Shown here: piece by piece, positions 35,163 through 44,862 of the stretch
Layout of the letters: the number at the start of each line of letters is the position of its first letter
How positions within the stretch are numbered: the stretch's first letter is position 1
Assembly: GCF_007830615.1 (NCBI RefSeq)
Contig: NZ_VLLI01000014.1
Coordinates: forward strand, 1-64,000
Length of the DNA: 64,000 nt
Source: Mucilaginibacter frigoritolerans
Lineage (GTDB): Bacteria > Bacteroidota > Bacteroidia > Sphingobacteriales > Sphingobacteriaceae
Direction: 5' to 3'
Notes under the pieces: model-generated
Databases searched by the model: none
The model's input: the letters and a program-made list of their open reading frames with translations, nothing else
Told to the model about the DNA's origin: nothing
Program-made: the position numbers and the translations under genes

Positions 35163-35615
35163 TGGATTAGTTTTTATACATTAAGAAATTAAAAATTATT
35201 CAACAGCTCATTTCCTGTTGGAAATAAACTATTAACTCAACTAATACTTACTTACGTTTAATTTACTAAGGGGATATCAAATCATTGCACATCAATAGCT
35301 GATGAACGCGCCTTAAAAGGTATGGTACTATTTAAATTACGGATTATAATTATCGGCGTTTGCAAATTTAACACTTTTCGTCATTAACCAAATAGAAATA
35401 TTTATTAATAATTAATATACAGACTAATTGTTTTAAGTTTTCTCTAATAAAATCGAGTTATGCAGGCACAACCATTGTAACCATTAATTAAACACCACTT
35501 ACATTTTCCATTGGCTTTCATTTTTTCCGTATTAAAAAAATTACAGGATTACATGAGATAAAAGGAATATAGATGCATAGTTTTTTTAATTTTAACCGTA
35601 CCAATACCATTATCT
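35163..35615. other. Long divergent spacer, no gene seen
   Basis: About 450 nt of AT-rich DNA between the divergent hypF-like and thuA-like genes. Read in all frames it has no plausible protein, and no hairpin with a T run or RNA family was recognised. It must hold both promoters. Confidence 0.5.
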
Positions 35616-36476
35616 ATGCTTACCAACTGTAAACTCCTTAAACCTTCTTTAGTAATTATTATTCTCTGTTCCGTATGCTTTGGTTTTTTAAATACAAAAG
35701 CTCAGGGAAGCAATCCCAAATTCAATGTAATAGCTTTTTATACAGCCCGTAATGATAAAGCGCACGTAAGCTTTGTGCATGAAGCAAACAAATGGTTTCC
35801 CTTGATCGCAGCGAAGTATCATTTCAAGTACGATTCTACAATGAACTGGAATAACCTGAATGCCGAATTCCTTTCACACTATCAGGTAGTTATTTTTTTA
35901 GATACCAGGGTCGATGATCCGGTGCAACGTGCGGCATTTCAGAAATATATGGAAAATGGAGGCGCCTGGATGGGCTTTCACTTTTCGGCATTTGCCCTTA
36001 CCCCTTCTGATTTCCCTCAGAACTGGGATTGGTATCATAACACCTTTTTAGGATCGGGCCAATACGTTAGCAATATATGGCGCCCTTCAACTGCTATACT
36101 GGATGTTAACAGGAACTTTCCTGCAACTAAACATATGCCCGCAAAGTTTAAAACTTCACCTAATGAATGGTACCGGTGGGAAAACGATTTAACTAAAAAC
36201 CCCAATATTGAAATACTTTGCTCTATTGATTCCGCCAGTTTTCCATTGGGAACCGGCCCAAAACAAAGCGAAATATGGCACAGTGGCTACTACCCTGTAG
36301 TATGGACCAACAAAAACTACAAAATGATTTATTTTAACATGGGCCATAATGACATGGACTATGAGCATAAATACGACAATACAGATAAAACACTATCGTA
36401 TACATTTGCAAGCCCCATGGAGGCAAAGCTGGTAATAGATGCATTGCTTTGGTTAGGAAACGGAAAGGCTAAATAA
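35616..36476 (+). CDS. Secreted ThuA-domain protein
   Basis: A 286-residue protein with a signal peptide (to about residue 30, LNTKAQG) and a ThuA/trehalose-utilisation domain, a class-I-glutamine-amidotransferase-like fold: VIAFYTARNDKAHVSFVHEA near 38, YQVVIFLDTRVDDPV near 89, GGAWMGFHFSAFAL near 115 and WHSGYYPVVWTNKNYKMIYF near 222. The family is often exported in Bacteroidota and found near sugar hydrolases; its reaction is not known. Monocistronic. Confidence 0.88.
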   Translation: MLTNCKLLKPSLVIIILCSVCFGFLNTKAQGSNPKFNVIAFYTARNDKAHVSFVHEANKWFPLIAAKYHFKYDSTMNWNNLNAEFLSHYQVVIFLDTRVDDPVQRAAFQKYMENGGAWMGFHFSAFALTPSDFPQNWDWYHNTFLGSGQYVSNIWRPSTAILDVNRNFPATKHMPAKFKTSPNEWYRWENDLTKNPNIEILCSIDSASFPLGTGPKQSEIWHSGYYPVVWTNKNYKMIYFNMGHNDMDYEHKYDNTDKTLSYTFASPMEAKLVIDALLWLGNGKAK

Positions 36477-36491
36477 AACAACATATAAGCA

Positions 36492-36525
36492 CTTATGTAT
36501 TTTTACAGATTAATAAATACATAAG
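36492..36525 (+). terminator. Hairpin after the thuA-like gene
   Basis: CTTATGTATTT (36492-36502) and AAATACATAAG (36515-36525) form a perfect 11-bp stem, 16 nt after the stop codon. No T run follows. The flanks repeat the words TAAGCACTTA, so the element is partly a repeat. Confidence 0.55.
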
Positions 36526-36954
36526 CACTTACATAGTGTATTATTCATAAAAAAATAAATACGGTTTTGATAATAAAAGCTACTCTAATGCAAAATACTC
36601 GGGTACATATCAAGCAATTAACACTTTAAAACAGATAAGTGGTTGTAAATTAAAACGGATAATTATTAAAAAACATCCAACAGTAAATCAACTATTTAAA
36701 TATTTAATTTAATCAAAACAACACGCCCTTATTTTCGTGGAATTACAACCTATTAAAGATTAAACCTCCCATTTTGTTGATAAGTACGCCAGTGTTAGTA
36801 AATTCCGCTTATTATTATGTATTTGAGGAGAAAAAATATGTTAAATATCTGTTAAAATATTGTCTGCAAACTCTATAGGGTTTATCTTTGTCTAATTGTT
36901 ATTATCGTTCTAACCAATTAGTTCTTTATGATAAATAATGAGGTCAGTTACTAC
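36526..36954. other. Spacer between thuA-like and chitinase genes
   Basis: About 430 nt, AT-rich. A -7-like box, TTATTTTCGTGG, lies near 36729-36740 on the plus strand and the strong hairpin at 36955-36984 follows 220 nt later, so a short non-coding transcript is possible. A plus-strand open frame from 36938 is rejected because it runs through that terminator and then antisense to the chitinase. Confidence 0.35.
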
Positions 36955-36984
36955 AAAAAGAGAAAGCTCCCGCTTCCTCTTTTT
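36955..36984. terminator. Bidirectional terminator at the end of the chitinase operon
   Basis: AAAAAGAG-a-AAGC (36955-36967) pairs with GCTT-c-CTCTTTTT (36972-36984), 4-nt loop, one mismatch. The plus strand continues with a T run and the minus strand ends in CTTTTTG, so it can stop transcripts from both sides. It lies 22 nt after the chitinase stop. Confidence 0.75.
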
Positions 36985-37005
36985 TGTTTTAATGTACTTT
37001 GCAGT

Positions 37006-38151
37006 CTACCTTATTGTTTTGTTTATTACGCCTAAAAGGTATCCTTTGGGATCATCAGCATATTCCCAAAACATAACCCCTCCCATTTTCTTTGACTTTA
37101 CATATTTAACTTTTTTCTTTACCGACCATTCATCGTCAAAGGTGATAAACTGTCTTGTTATTGAATTATAAATATAATCAGCCTTTGCATGCCGGTCATG
37201 ATATACTTTAAACCCGGGGAGTTTAAGAATACTATCTTTTATAATGGTATATCCATAACCTTTGGCACGTGTTGAAACAGAATCACCAAGGCCTTTGGCC
37301 CCCTCTTCTAAAATTGACGTACGCCCATAAAACGCCACGCCCATAACCAGCTTATTTACAGGCACCCCAGCTGCCACAAATAAGGTAACTGCTTCATTTG
37401 CATTATTATGAGCAACGTAAGCCTTTGATGCATACAACGCAGTATGATGTGATGCAGCCTTCCCTGCGGAGTAATCATAGGTCATTAAATTGATATAGTC
37501 CAGGTATTGTTGCACATCCTGCATCTCTGTGTGATCCAAAAAACCTTTAAAAGCGCCAACAGCAGTAGTTAACAGATATTTTTTATGCGTTTGCTGTTGC
37601 AGATTATCCAATTGTCTGCGCAACTCTTTAAACATAAGCGTATAATTCTGCCGATCTTCCGGTCTGTAAATATTACCATCCAAGCCTTTGCGTCTAGGAT
37701 ATTCCCAGTCAATGTCAATACCATCCAGATTAAACTTGCTGATAATAGCTACGGCACTAGCCGCAAATCCATGCCTTGCAGTATCTGATAATACTGCATC
37801 AGAGAACCTTCCGCTCCAAGTCCAGCCACCAATAGAGATTAATATTTTAAGAGCCGGGTTTTGTTTTTTTAACGTTACTAAACGCCTGAAATTGATTGTA
37901 TCTGTTACTTCACGGTGAAGCCACGCACGGTTATTTTTAATATCTACAAAAGCATAGTTAATATGCGTAAGTTTCTTTACATCTATCTGATCTACATTTT
38001 TAATGATCCCTCTGAAACCACCAACATAACCAATTACCACTCTATTTGCCTGAGCCCGGATAACACCAGGCAATAATAACAGTAAGTTAAAGGCAATTAT
38101 CAAAATTAAAACATTAACAGGCTTTTGGGGGCATTGAGGTTTCATGAGCAA
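37006..38151 (-). CDS. Secreted GH18 chitinase
   Basis: A 381-residue GH18 enzyme. A hydrophobic signal segment (about 11-32) precedes the barrel: VIGYVGGFRG near 39, ILISIGGWTWSGRFSD near 103, the catalytic motif DGIDIDWEYP (143-152) with Glu150 as the acid, INLMTYDYSAGKAASHHTAL and VMGVAFYGR. It cleaves chitin or related GlcNAc chains. All four GH18 hallmark strands are present, so it should be active. Second gene after the DUF5009 protein, gap 14 nt, and ended by the terminator near 36970. The start could also be M3 at 38145. Confidence 0.93.
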   Translation of the reverse strand: MLMKPQCPQKPVNVLILIIAFNLLLLLPGVIRAQANRVVIGYVGGFRGIIKNVDQIDVKKLTHINYAFVDIKNNRAWLHREVTDTINFRRLVTLKKQNPALKILISIGGWTWSGRFSDAVLSDTARHGFAASAVAIISKFNLDGIDIDWEYPRRKGLDGNIYRPEDRQNYTLMFKELRRQLDNLQQQTHKKYLLTTAVGAFKGFLDHTEMQDVQQYLDYINLMTYDYSAGKAASHHTALYASKAYVAHNNANEAVTLFVAAGVPVNKLVMGVAFYGRTSILEEGAKGLGDSVSTRAKGYGYTIIKDSILKLPGFKVYHDRHAKADYIYNSITRQFITFDDEWSVKKKVKYVKSKKMGGVMFWEYADDPKGYLLGVINKTIR

Positions 38152-38165
38152 TAAGGCAAACAGGT

Positions 38166-39335
38166 TTATATCTTTAACCTTAATCTTCTTTTTTCTAAAA
38201 GACCGGTTATTAGGATCACAATAAACGATACAGCGAAGGAGCGAAAAATACCACCTGCTCCATAATTAAAAACATTTGGATAACTAAAATCAAATATGGT
38301 AAATATAGCCACCATAAAATAAGGTATCAGGTAACAGGTTAGGGTACTTGTTCCTGCTGGTTTAATAATTTTAAACCAGCTTAGCTTACCTTTAACATCT
38401 ATCAGCCAAATAAATAATTCAAAAAATAAAACACCAATACCTGTGCAGATAAACACCCACGACGGCGTTGAATGTATTTTGGAAATACCTTCGGTATAAG
38501 GGCGTATAATAAAGCCCAGCCCTATTAACGCCAGGCCAATGAGTGCAAAGGTTAGCCATAATATTTTGTATCCACCTTTTGAAATAATCATGGGATAGAG
38601 CAAGGAAATTACTACTCCAAACATCATAAGTGATGCTGCTGCACCATCTTTAATAAGCGGCAACTTAATATCAATTATGGCAGCATGATAACAAACATTA
38701 ATAGCAGCCAATAAAATAAGAAGTACCAGAAGCGCCATAAAATTCCCCCTTACTATAAGATACAACCCCGCACAAACCAGGTAGGCCCAACCAATAATAC
38801 CCAGAATACCCCACCAGGATGCATTTAATCCAACAGGAGCTTGTGGGGTGCCTCCTTTATACAATACTGTCAATACAGCCAGTATAATTACACCGATACT
38901 TATAAGGATGTATTTTTTTATTTTGGCCATTGTTTCGGGATAATCAAGCCAAATAAGGAAGAAACTGAGGGTTAAAAGAAATTCCCAAACACCTGCAGGT
39001 ATCAAAGCAGCGATACTGTATTCTTCCAGGTTAACATGAAAAAAGCCCATTACAATTAATGCGAATGAGCGTAGTAAAATATATCCTGCTGTAGAAATAA
39101 AGGAATCCCCCTTGTCAATCCTCCTGCCTATAGCCAAAGGAATAGATAAACCCGCTATAAATAAAAATATTGGGAAAATGGTATCTGCAAAATGCATTCC
39201 GTCAACATTCTCCCTTACGTGATCAATCCACAGAGGCACATGACGCACATCACTCAGATCATTTACAAATATCATAAAGAACATATTTACAGCCCGAAAT
39301 ACATCGATAGAAAGAAGACGCTTTTGTTGCAGCAT
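38166..39335 (-). CDS. DUF5009 membrane protein (HGSNAT-like transacylase)
   Basis: A 389-residue protein with about 10-11 membrane helices. The N-terminus (LLSIDVFRAVNMFFMIFVND, then FADTIFPIFLFIAGLSIPLA) is the signature of the DUF5009 / heparan-alpha-glucosaminide N-acetyltransferase-like family, which moves acyl groups across the membrane onto sugars. It is first in the operon with the chitinase, so it may acetylate a glucosamine unit released from chitin. This role is inferred from the partner gene and the family. Confidence 0.85.
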   Translation of the reverse strand: MLQQKRLLSIDVFRAVNMFFMIFVNDLSDVRHVPLWIDHVRENVDGMHFADTIFPIFLFIAGLSIPLAIGRRIDKGDSFISTAGYILLRSFALIVMGFFHVNLEEYSIAALIPAGVWEFLLTLSFFLIWLDYPETMAKIKKYILISIGVIILAVLTVLYKGGTPQAPVGLNASWWGILGIIGWAYLVCAGLYLIVRGNFMALLVLLILLAAINVCYHAAIIDIKLPLIKDGAAASLMMFGVVISLLYPMIISKGGYKILWLTFALIGLALIGLGFIIRPYTEGISKIHSTPSWVFICTGIGVLFFELFIWLIDVKGKLSWFKIIKPAGTSTLTCYLIPYFMVAIFTIFDFSYPNVFNYGAGGIFRSFAVSFIVILITGLLEKRRLRLKI

Positions 39336-39505
39336 TTATAATGATTTATGACTGTTAAATAATCAGTTTTTAAATATAATGGCTATTTTTTGATTTTAAA
39401 TGTATTGTTTTTGATATATTACTGATGATAACAAGCTGGATCAGTTAATAGTTTTTGAACAGCTACAGATTAATTTTAAAGTACTCTATACCAATACAGA
39501 AAGCT

Positions 39506-40231
39506 TTAACTTAAAACCTCTTCCAGTATATCGTGCGAACGAATGTTTCCGAAACTTTCAATATGAAGGGCGTAATAATCCAATAGCTTTTGAATCAGAT
39601 AACGACGTTCTTCATTAATAAGTTTTAATTGAGGCAGGTTTTCAAAATTATATTGCAGCAGGCGTGCAAAATTGTGTGTGTGCGGGGGTGAAAGATATAA
39701 TGTTGTATCAGGTTTATATGGGCAAAAAACGCCATTTTTCATATCAAAATAATCGGCTTCACCTGCCAGGTAGCGATCTGGATAAAAGCCTAGATACCGG
39801 GTAAGCTGCACCAGGAACAATAAATGAAAGTTAGCCAGGCCTTCTGTTTGATGATCAAGCCATTCAATGGCGCTGAATACAAAATCAAACAAATTCTCAT
39901 CAACCCCTTGTTGTTTTACTGCCTTATACAAAACCTCGTTTAAAAACAGGGCAATACTGCTTTTTATAATATCATATGGGATATTTTGTAAAAGCGGAAA
40001 GTTTTTAAGTTCCTTTATACGCTGCACATTCCCAGCACTTTTATGATAAACCACCATATCTAACAATGACAATGGCTGCAGCATATTGCGGCTAATTTTT
40101 GCCTTTGGCTTTTTGGCCCCACTAACCATATAGGATTGTATGCCGAATTTTTCAGTAAATACCTGTACAATAACGCTGCTCTCGCTATAGTCAGTGGTTT
40201 TAAAAACTATTCCGCGGGTTTTATGAAGCAT
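39506..40231 (-). CDS. recO: DNA repair protein RecO
   Basis: A 241-residue RecO: N-terminal OB fold (MLHKTRGIVFKTTDYSESSV, then VFTEKFGIQSYMVSGAKKPK) and a helical C-terminal domain ending in RSHDILEEVLS. RecO loads RecA on SSB-coated single strands with RecR. The zinc finger of E. coli-type or Deinococcus-type RecO is not obvious here. Its start overlaps the end of dgkA by 11 nt, so the two are translated together. Confidence 0.93.
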   Translation of the reverse strand: MLHKTRGIVFKTTDYSESSVIVQVFTEKFGIQSYMVSGAKKPKAKISRNMLQPLSLLDMVVYHKSAGNVQRIKELKNFPLLQNIPYDIIKSSIALFLNEVLYKAVKQQGVDENLFDFVFSAIEWLDHQTEGLANFHLLFLVQLTRYLGFYPDRYLAGEADYFDMKNGVFCPYKPDTTLYLSPPHTHNFARLLQYNFENLPQLKLINEERRYLIQKLLDYYALHIESFGNIRSHDILEEVLS

Positions 40232-40589
40232 GATTTATCAATGCCAGCAGCTTTGGTGAAAAAATGATCAATGCAGTAATAAGGGCAAATAAAGCAGCAA
40301 TAACAACGGCAGCAGCGCTCATATCCTTTATACGTCCTGCCTTTTCATTATATCCCGGCGAAACAAGGTCAACAAGTGTTTCAATCATTGTATTAAAAAT
40401 TTCAGTTACCAGTACCAGGCAAATGCTTATCGCTATCCAGTTCCATTGCTCCAAAGAAATTTGCAGCAAAAAACCTACTATAAAAACTAAAACAGTTGCA
40501 ACCAGATGTATCCGAAAGTTTAGCTGGGTAGCTGTAGCATAAACAAGTCCTTTAAAAGCATAACCAAAACTTCTTAATAGTTTTTTCAT
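40221..40589 (-). CDS. dgkA: Diacylglycerol / undecaprenol kinase
   Basis: A 122-residue integral membrane kinase of the DgkA family with three helices. The active-site stretch LVTEIFNTMIETLVDLVSPG near 59-78 has the E-x(2)-N-x(3)-E-x(3)-D pattern, and YNEKAGRIKDMSAAAVVIAA follows as the second motif. It phosphorylates lipid alcohols; in Bacteroidota members it is usually undecaprenol or diacylglycerol. Operon with recO. Confidence 0.9.
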   Translation of the reverse strand: MKKLLRSFGYAFKGLVYATATQLNFRIHLVATVLVFIVGFLLQISLEQWNWIAISICLVLVTEIFNTMIETLVDLVSPGYNEKAGRIKDMSAAAVVIAALFALITALIIFSPKLLALINHAS

Positions 40590-40754
40590 AAATAGCTATA
40601 ATATAACATACCGCAAGCGATCAAGAGCTGGCCGTATTAAAATGTCTAAGATACAAATCTGCACATTTGAAAAACATTGTCACAATCTCATTTAATGAAT
40701 TACCCTGATTAATGTATTTTCGTAGTTTAGCCCCCGATAATCTTCATCGAAATA

Positions 40755-43076
40755 ATGATTTGGAAAAAACTCGCTGATTTTGTACTAAAACAACGAATTC
40801 TTATACTGGCTGTTATTGGCCTTGCCAGTATTTTTATGGGATATAAAGCCAGCCAGGTACGCATAACTTTTAATGGAGGCAAAGTGCTACCGGTAACTGA
40901 TTCTGCCTATATCAGGTATATGCAATTTAAAAGTACTTTCGGGCAGGATGCAAGTACCATGGTAATCGGATTTGAATCACCTTCTATTTTTAACAAAGAT
41001 GTATTTAACGATTGGAACCAGATAGGCACCCGTATCCAACATATTAAAGGCATAACTGGAGTTATATCAGTTGCCAACTTGTATAACCTCGAAAAAGACA
41101 CCCTCAACCATCGCTTCACATTAAAACCTCTTGTAAAACATCCGCTTATCAGCCAGGCAGAGGTTGACAGCATAAAAAAACAGATCCTTAATCTCCCCTT
41201 TTATAAAGGACTTTTGTTAAGTGAAAATGGCAACGCCACCTTAATGGCCATCACTTTTGATGGAAAAATTATCAATACCCCAAAAAGAGTACCTATTTTA
41301 AACCAGATATTAAAAGAAGGCAAGCAGTTTGAACAAAAGCATAATATACAAGTTCATTACTCGGGCTTACCATTGATCCGCACAGTTGCAGGCGACCTAA
41401 TGAAGAATGAGTTTACACTTTTTTTAAGTTTATCATTACTCATTACGGCCTGTATCCTGTTAATTATATTCCGGTCGCTTTTCCCGGTTATTTTCCCGGT
41501 ACTGGTGGTACTGCTTGGTGTTACCTGGAGCCTGGGCATATTGGTTTTAATGCATTATGAAATCACCATACTTACCGGTATTATACCACCCCTGGTGGTA
41601 ATTATTGGAGTACCCAACAGCGTGTTTATTTTAAATAAATACTACTATGAGTATAGCCATACCGGCAATAAAATGCAATCATTAAACATTGTAATTGAAA
41701 GGGTAGGTATAACCACCTTTATCGCCAATGTCACCACTGCAATAGGCTTTGGCGTGCTCTGTTTCACCAACAGCGAGTTGCTTACTCAATTTGGTTTGGT
41801 TGCTTCTTTAAGCATTATGGTAACCTTTGCGCTAAGCCTTATACTGATTCCTATAATTTTTAGCTATTTGCCCAGCCCTAAACCGCGACAAAGCGGTATT
41901 AAAGATCGCAAAATCATTCAGTTCGTATTATTAAAACTCGATTACCTTGTACATCATCACCGCAAGGCAATTTATATTACAACCTTTATTTTGGTTATTG
42001 TTTGCACCTATGGCCTTTCACTCATCAATGTAAACGGATACGTAGTTGATGATTTGCCCAAAACAAGTAATACATTAAGCGATTTGCAATTTTTTGAGAA
42101 TAACTTTAAAGGCGTTTTACCGCTTGAAGTTAGCATTGACACCAAACGCAAAAACGGCGTAATGAACCAGGTATTTATTCATAAGGTTGAAAAACTGGAA
42201 AACCTCATTTCATCGTACCCTGAATTTAGCCGTTCGCTATCATTAATACAGGCCCTTAAATTTTCTACACAAGCTTTTTATGGTGGCAATAGCCGCTACT
42301 ATCGTTTACCCGACGGCCTGGAACAAGGCTTTATATTAAGCTACGCAGGCAATTCGGGCAAAAACACCAATGTATTGCATAATTATATCGATAGCAACAA
42401 ACAGTTTACCCGTGCCAGTTTTGAAATGATAGATGTAGGCTCAAGCCGCATGAATGTTGTATTGGCCAATTTACAGCCTCGTATTGATTCTATCTTCAAC
42501 CCTAAAAAATATCATGTAGAGCTTACCGGATCGAGCATTATTTTTATAAAGGGTGCCAATTATATGGTTAAAAACCTTTATGAGAGTCTGGCATGGGCCA
42601 TATTTTTAATTGCCGGTGTAATGTGGGTACTGTTTAGAGGCATTAAAATGATAGCAGTTTCTTTATTGCCCAATCTTATACCCCTGGTAATTACTGCGGG
42701 TATTATGGGATTTTTTGGCATCCCGCTTAAGCCTTCAACTATCCTGATCTTTAGTATAGCAATGGGTATATCATCCGACCAAACTATCTATTTTATTACC
42801 CGCTACAGGCAGGAATTGAAAAGCACCAATAAAACCATTTCACGGATAGTTTCAGATACGATCCGCGAAACGGGCATCAGCATGATCTACATTGCCATTG
42901 TTCTATTTTTTGGTTTCGGAATCTTTGCGGCCTCTACCTTTGGTAGTACCAAGGCGCTGGGCATTTTACTTTCGGTAACTTTATTGGTTGCCATGTTCAG
43001 CAATTTAACTTTATTACCGGCCTTTTTACTGAGCATTGAGCACCGCGAAGAGAAAAAGAAGAAAAAGGCTGATTAA
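40755..43076 (+). CDS. MMPL/RND-family transporter
   Basis: A 773-residue transporter with two repeats: membrane helix 1, a periplasmic loop (about 35-210), helices 2-6 (EFTLFLSLSLLITACILLII near 219), then helix 7 near 400, a second loop, and helices 8-12 near 615-765. Conserved residues include GVPNSVFILNKYYYEY near 284 and GISSDQTIYFITRYRQEL near 667, the latter holding the Asp typical of proton relay in this family. This MMPL type exports lipids or hopanoids rather than drugs; substrate unknown. A -7-like box TATTTTCG lies at 40715-40722. Confidence 0.88.
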   Translation: MIWKKLADFVLKQRILILAVIGLASIFMGYKASQVRITFNGGKVLPVTDSAYIRYMQFKSTFGQDASTMVIGFESPSIFNKDVFNDWNQIGTRIQHIKGITGVISVANLYNLEKDTLNHRFTLKPLVKHPLISQAEVDSIKKQILNLPFYKGLLLSENGNATLMAITFDGKIINTPKRVPILNQILKEGKQFEQKHNIQVHYSGLPLIRTVAGDLMKNEFTLFLSLSLLITACILLIIFRSLFPVIFPVLVVLLGVTWSLGILVLMHYEITILTGIIPPLVVIIGVPNSVFILNKYYYEYSHTGNKMQSLNIVIERVGITTFIANVTTAIGFGVLCFTNSELLTQFGLVASLSIMVTFALSLILIPIIFSYLPSPKPRQSGIKDRKIIQFVLLKLDYLVHHHRKAIYITTFILVIVCTYGLSLINVNGYVVDDLPKTSNTLSDLQFFENNFKGVLPLEVSIDTKRKNGVMNQVFIHKVEKLENLISSYPEFSRSLSLIQALKFSTQAFYGGNSRYYRLPDGLEQGFILSYAGNSGKNTNVLHNYIDSNKQFTRASFEMIDVGSSRMNVVLANLQPRIDSIFNPKKYHVELTGSSIIFIKGANYMVKNLYESLAWAIFLIAGVMWVLFRGIKMIAVSLLPNLIPLVITAGIMGFFGIPLKPSTILIFSIAMGISSDQTIYFITRYRQELKSTNKTISRIVSDTIRETGISMIYIAIVLFFGFGIFAASTFGSTKALGILLSVTLLVAMFSNLTLLPAFLLSIEHREEKKKKKAD

Positions 43077-43141
43077 ATTTATATGTTAAAACATTCTGCT
43101 CAATGCAACGTAGTTAACCCTGTGAAACATATTCACTAAAA

Positions 43142-43918
43142 ATGGACTTAAAACTTAACAACAAAGTTGCCATTGTTTTGGCTGCAAGCAAAGGTTTAGG
43201 CAAAGCTATAGCAACTGCTTTATCTGCCGAAGGTGCAAAAGTAATTATTGGCTCGCGCGATGAGACAGAACTGAATAAAACAGCTTCAGCAATACAACAA
43301 CTTACAGGTAATGATGTCATCGCTATTCCGGTGGATGTTTCAGATGCAGCCCAGATTAATAGCTTTATTCAAAAAGCTGCTGATAGTTTTGGGCGAATTG
43401 ATATTTTACTCAATAATGGCGGCGGACCATCATTTAATAAATTCGAGCATTTTGATGATGCTGAATGGCAAAAAGCATTTGAATTGACATTGCTAAGTTT
43501 TGCCCGAACCAGCAGACTGGTACTACCTCATATGCAAAAAACCGGAAGTGGTCGTATTATCAACATTATCAGCGGTTCGGTAAAATCAGTACTGGCAAAT
43601 TCCGTTCTTTCTACCAGTATGCGAATGGGCGTTGTAGGAATGGCTAAATTAATGGCTGATGAGTTCGGCCCGTACAACATTACTGTAAATAATGTTGCAC
43701 CTGGAATGATATCAACAGATCGGCTTAAACACACTTTACCAAAAGACGTTGATCCTGAAACGGCTTTAAAAGAGAAGGCGAAAAGTATTCCTCTTGGCCG
43801 GATAGGCAAACCCGAAGAACTGGCAGCGGTGGTTGCTTTCCTTGCATCAGAGCAGGCATCGTATATCAGCGGTACCACCATCCAGGTTGATGGCGGGGCA
43901 AGCAGGAGTATTTTTTAA
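43142..43918 (+). CDS. SDR-family oxidoreductase
   Basis: A 258-residue classical SDR with LAASKGLGKAIATALSAEG near 14 (Ala-Ala-Ser in place of TGG), GSRDETE for NADP preference near 38, LLNNGGGP near 91 instead of NNAG, and Ser plus Met-Arg-Met (STSMRMGVVGMAK near 158) where YxxxK is expected. The catalytic Tyr is therefore absent at the usual place, as in the 3-oxoacyl-ACP-like SDR subgroup of this form. The substrate is unknown. It ends exactly where the convergent dioxygenase gene ends. Confidence 0.82.
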   Translation: MDLKLNNKVAIVLAASKGLGKAIATALSAEGAKVIIGSRDETELNKTASAIQQLTGNDVIAIPVDVSDAAQINSFIQKAADSFGRIDILLNNGGGPSFNKFEHFDDAEWQKAFELTLLSFARTSRLVLPHMQKTGSGRIINIISGSVKSVLANSVLSTSMRMGVVGMAKLMADEFGPYNITVNNVAPGMISTDRLKHTLPKDVDPETALKEKAKSIPLGRIGKPEELAAVVAFLASEQASYISGTTIQVDGGASRSIF

Positions 43919-44740
43919 CTATAACAACTTCGGGTTCAATACTGAATCAATCAGCTCTCCAATAGGACTGTCCAGCAACCATTTGTGATGATCATTTTTT
44001 TGCCAGCTATTTTTATGCGGAGTAACCTTTGCCCCATCAGCAATGTAAATAATGGTCATAACCTCACGCATTTTACTGGAGTTATTGCCATTGGCATGAT
44101 GAATAGTAAAACCGCGATGCCATGTGGCATCACCCGCATTCATCGTTTTGGCGCGACTTATAGGAAACTGGTGTTCCTTAACATAATTATCAAATGCAGT
44201 TTCCGATTCATCTGATATTTCACAATTAAAAACCGCCTCCTCTTTAAATGATCCTGATGCAAAGGTGAGCATGCCCATATTTTCATCAATATCTACCAGC
44301 GGCATCCACATGGTTATAGTATTATTGGTATCAATTGGCCAATAGTATTGATCCTGATGCCACGGAGTTGGCCCTCCTCCTGGCTCTTTAAACAAAGCCT
44401 GATCATGATAAAGCCTAACATTTTCAACCCCCATTAAATCGGCAGCTATTTTCGCCATCCTCCTGGCAAAAACAAATTTCCGGGCATATTCATCATTTTC
44501 CCACAGATTCATAACCTGCAAAAAAGCTTTACCATAAGTATCTCTATCCTGTAATTTGCGTTTTTCAGTATTGTATCTTTCAGCAGCATCAACTATTGCA
44601 GGCCGGTAAGCAGCCATTTCATCGGCAGATAAGACATTTTCAATTAGAGTATGCCCTTGTTCGCGAAATTCGGTGATATTTCCAGTGGATATTTTTTTAA
44701 AATCATCCAAACAAGGTAAAGCTATATTTGTTTCAACCAT
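43919..44740 (-). CDS. Phytanoyl-CoA dioxygenase (PhyH) family protein
   Basis: A 273-residue Fe(II)/2-oxoglutarate oxygenase. Iron ligands are visible as HQD in PTPWHQDQYYWP near 133 and a late His in TWHRGFTIHHANGNNSSKMR near 205; Arg in SKMREV binds 2-oxoglutarate. FASGSFKEEAVFN lies between. Bacterial PhyH proteins hydroxylate various small molecules. Divergent from an AraC regulator (122 nt apart), which probably controls it. The substrate could be a sugar derivative given the cupin regulator, but that is a guess. Confidence 0.88.
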   Translation of the reverse strand: MVETNIALPCLDDFKKISTGNITEFREQGHTLIENVLSADEMAAYRPAIVDAAERYNTEKRKLQDRDTYGKAFLQVMNLWENDEYARKFVFARRMAKIAADLMGVENVRLYHDQALFKEPGGGPTPWHQDQYYWPIDTNNTITMWMPLVDIDENMGMLTFASGSFKEEAVFNCEISDESETAFDNYVKEHQFPISRAKTMNAGDATWHRGFTIHHANGNNSSKMREVMTIIYIADGAKVTPHKNSWQKNDHHKWLLDSPIGELIDSVLNPKLL

Positions 44741-44862
44741 AACCAGAATTTACTTTTCAAAGAAAGTAACATCTACTCTTAAAAAAAATGTCATAAATGG
44801 GACAATAATGGGTTATTTTATCCATAAATTTACAATTTAAACAATTTAAATTAAAATACACC

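Noticed and set aside
35163..35615. Possible RNA gene in the hypF-thuA spacer
   Set aside because: No stable hairpin, conserved RNA motif or terminator was seen.
36938..37171. Plus-strand open frame over the chitinase 3' end
   Set aside because: It passes through a strong terminator (36955-36984) and then runs antisense to the chitinase; the residues look random.
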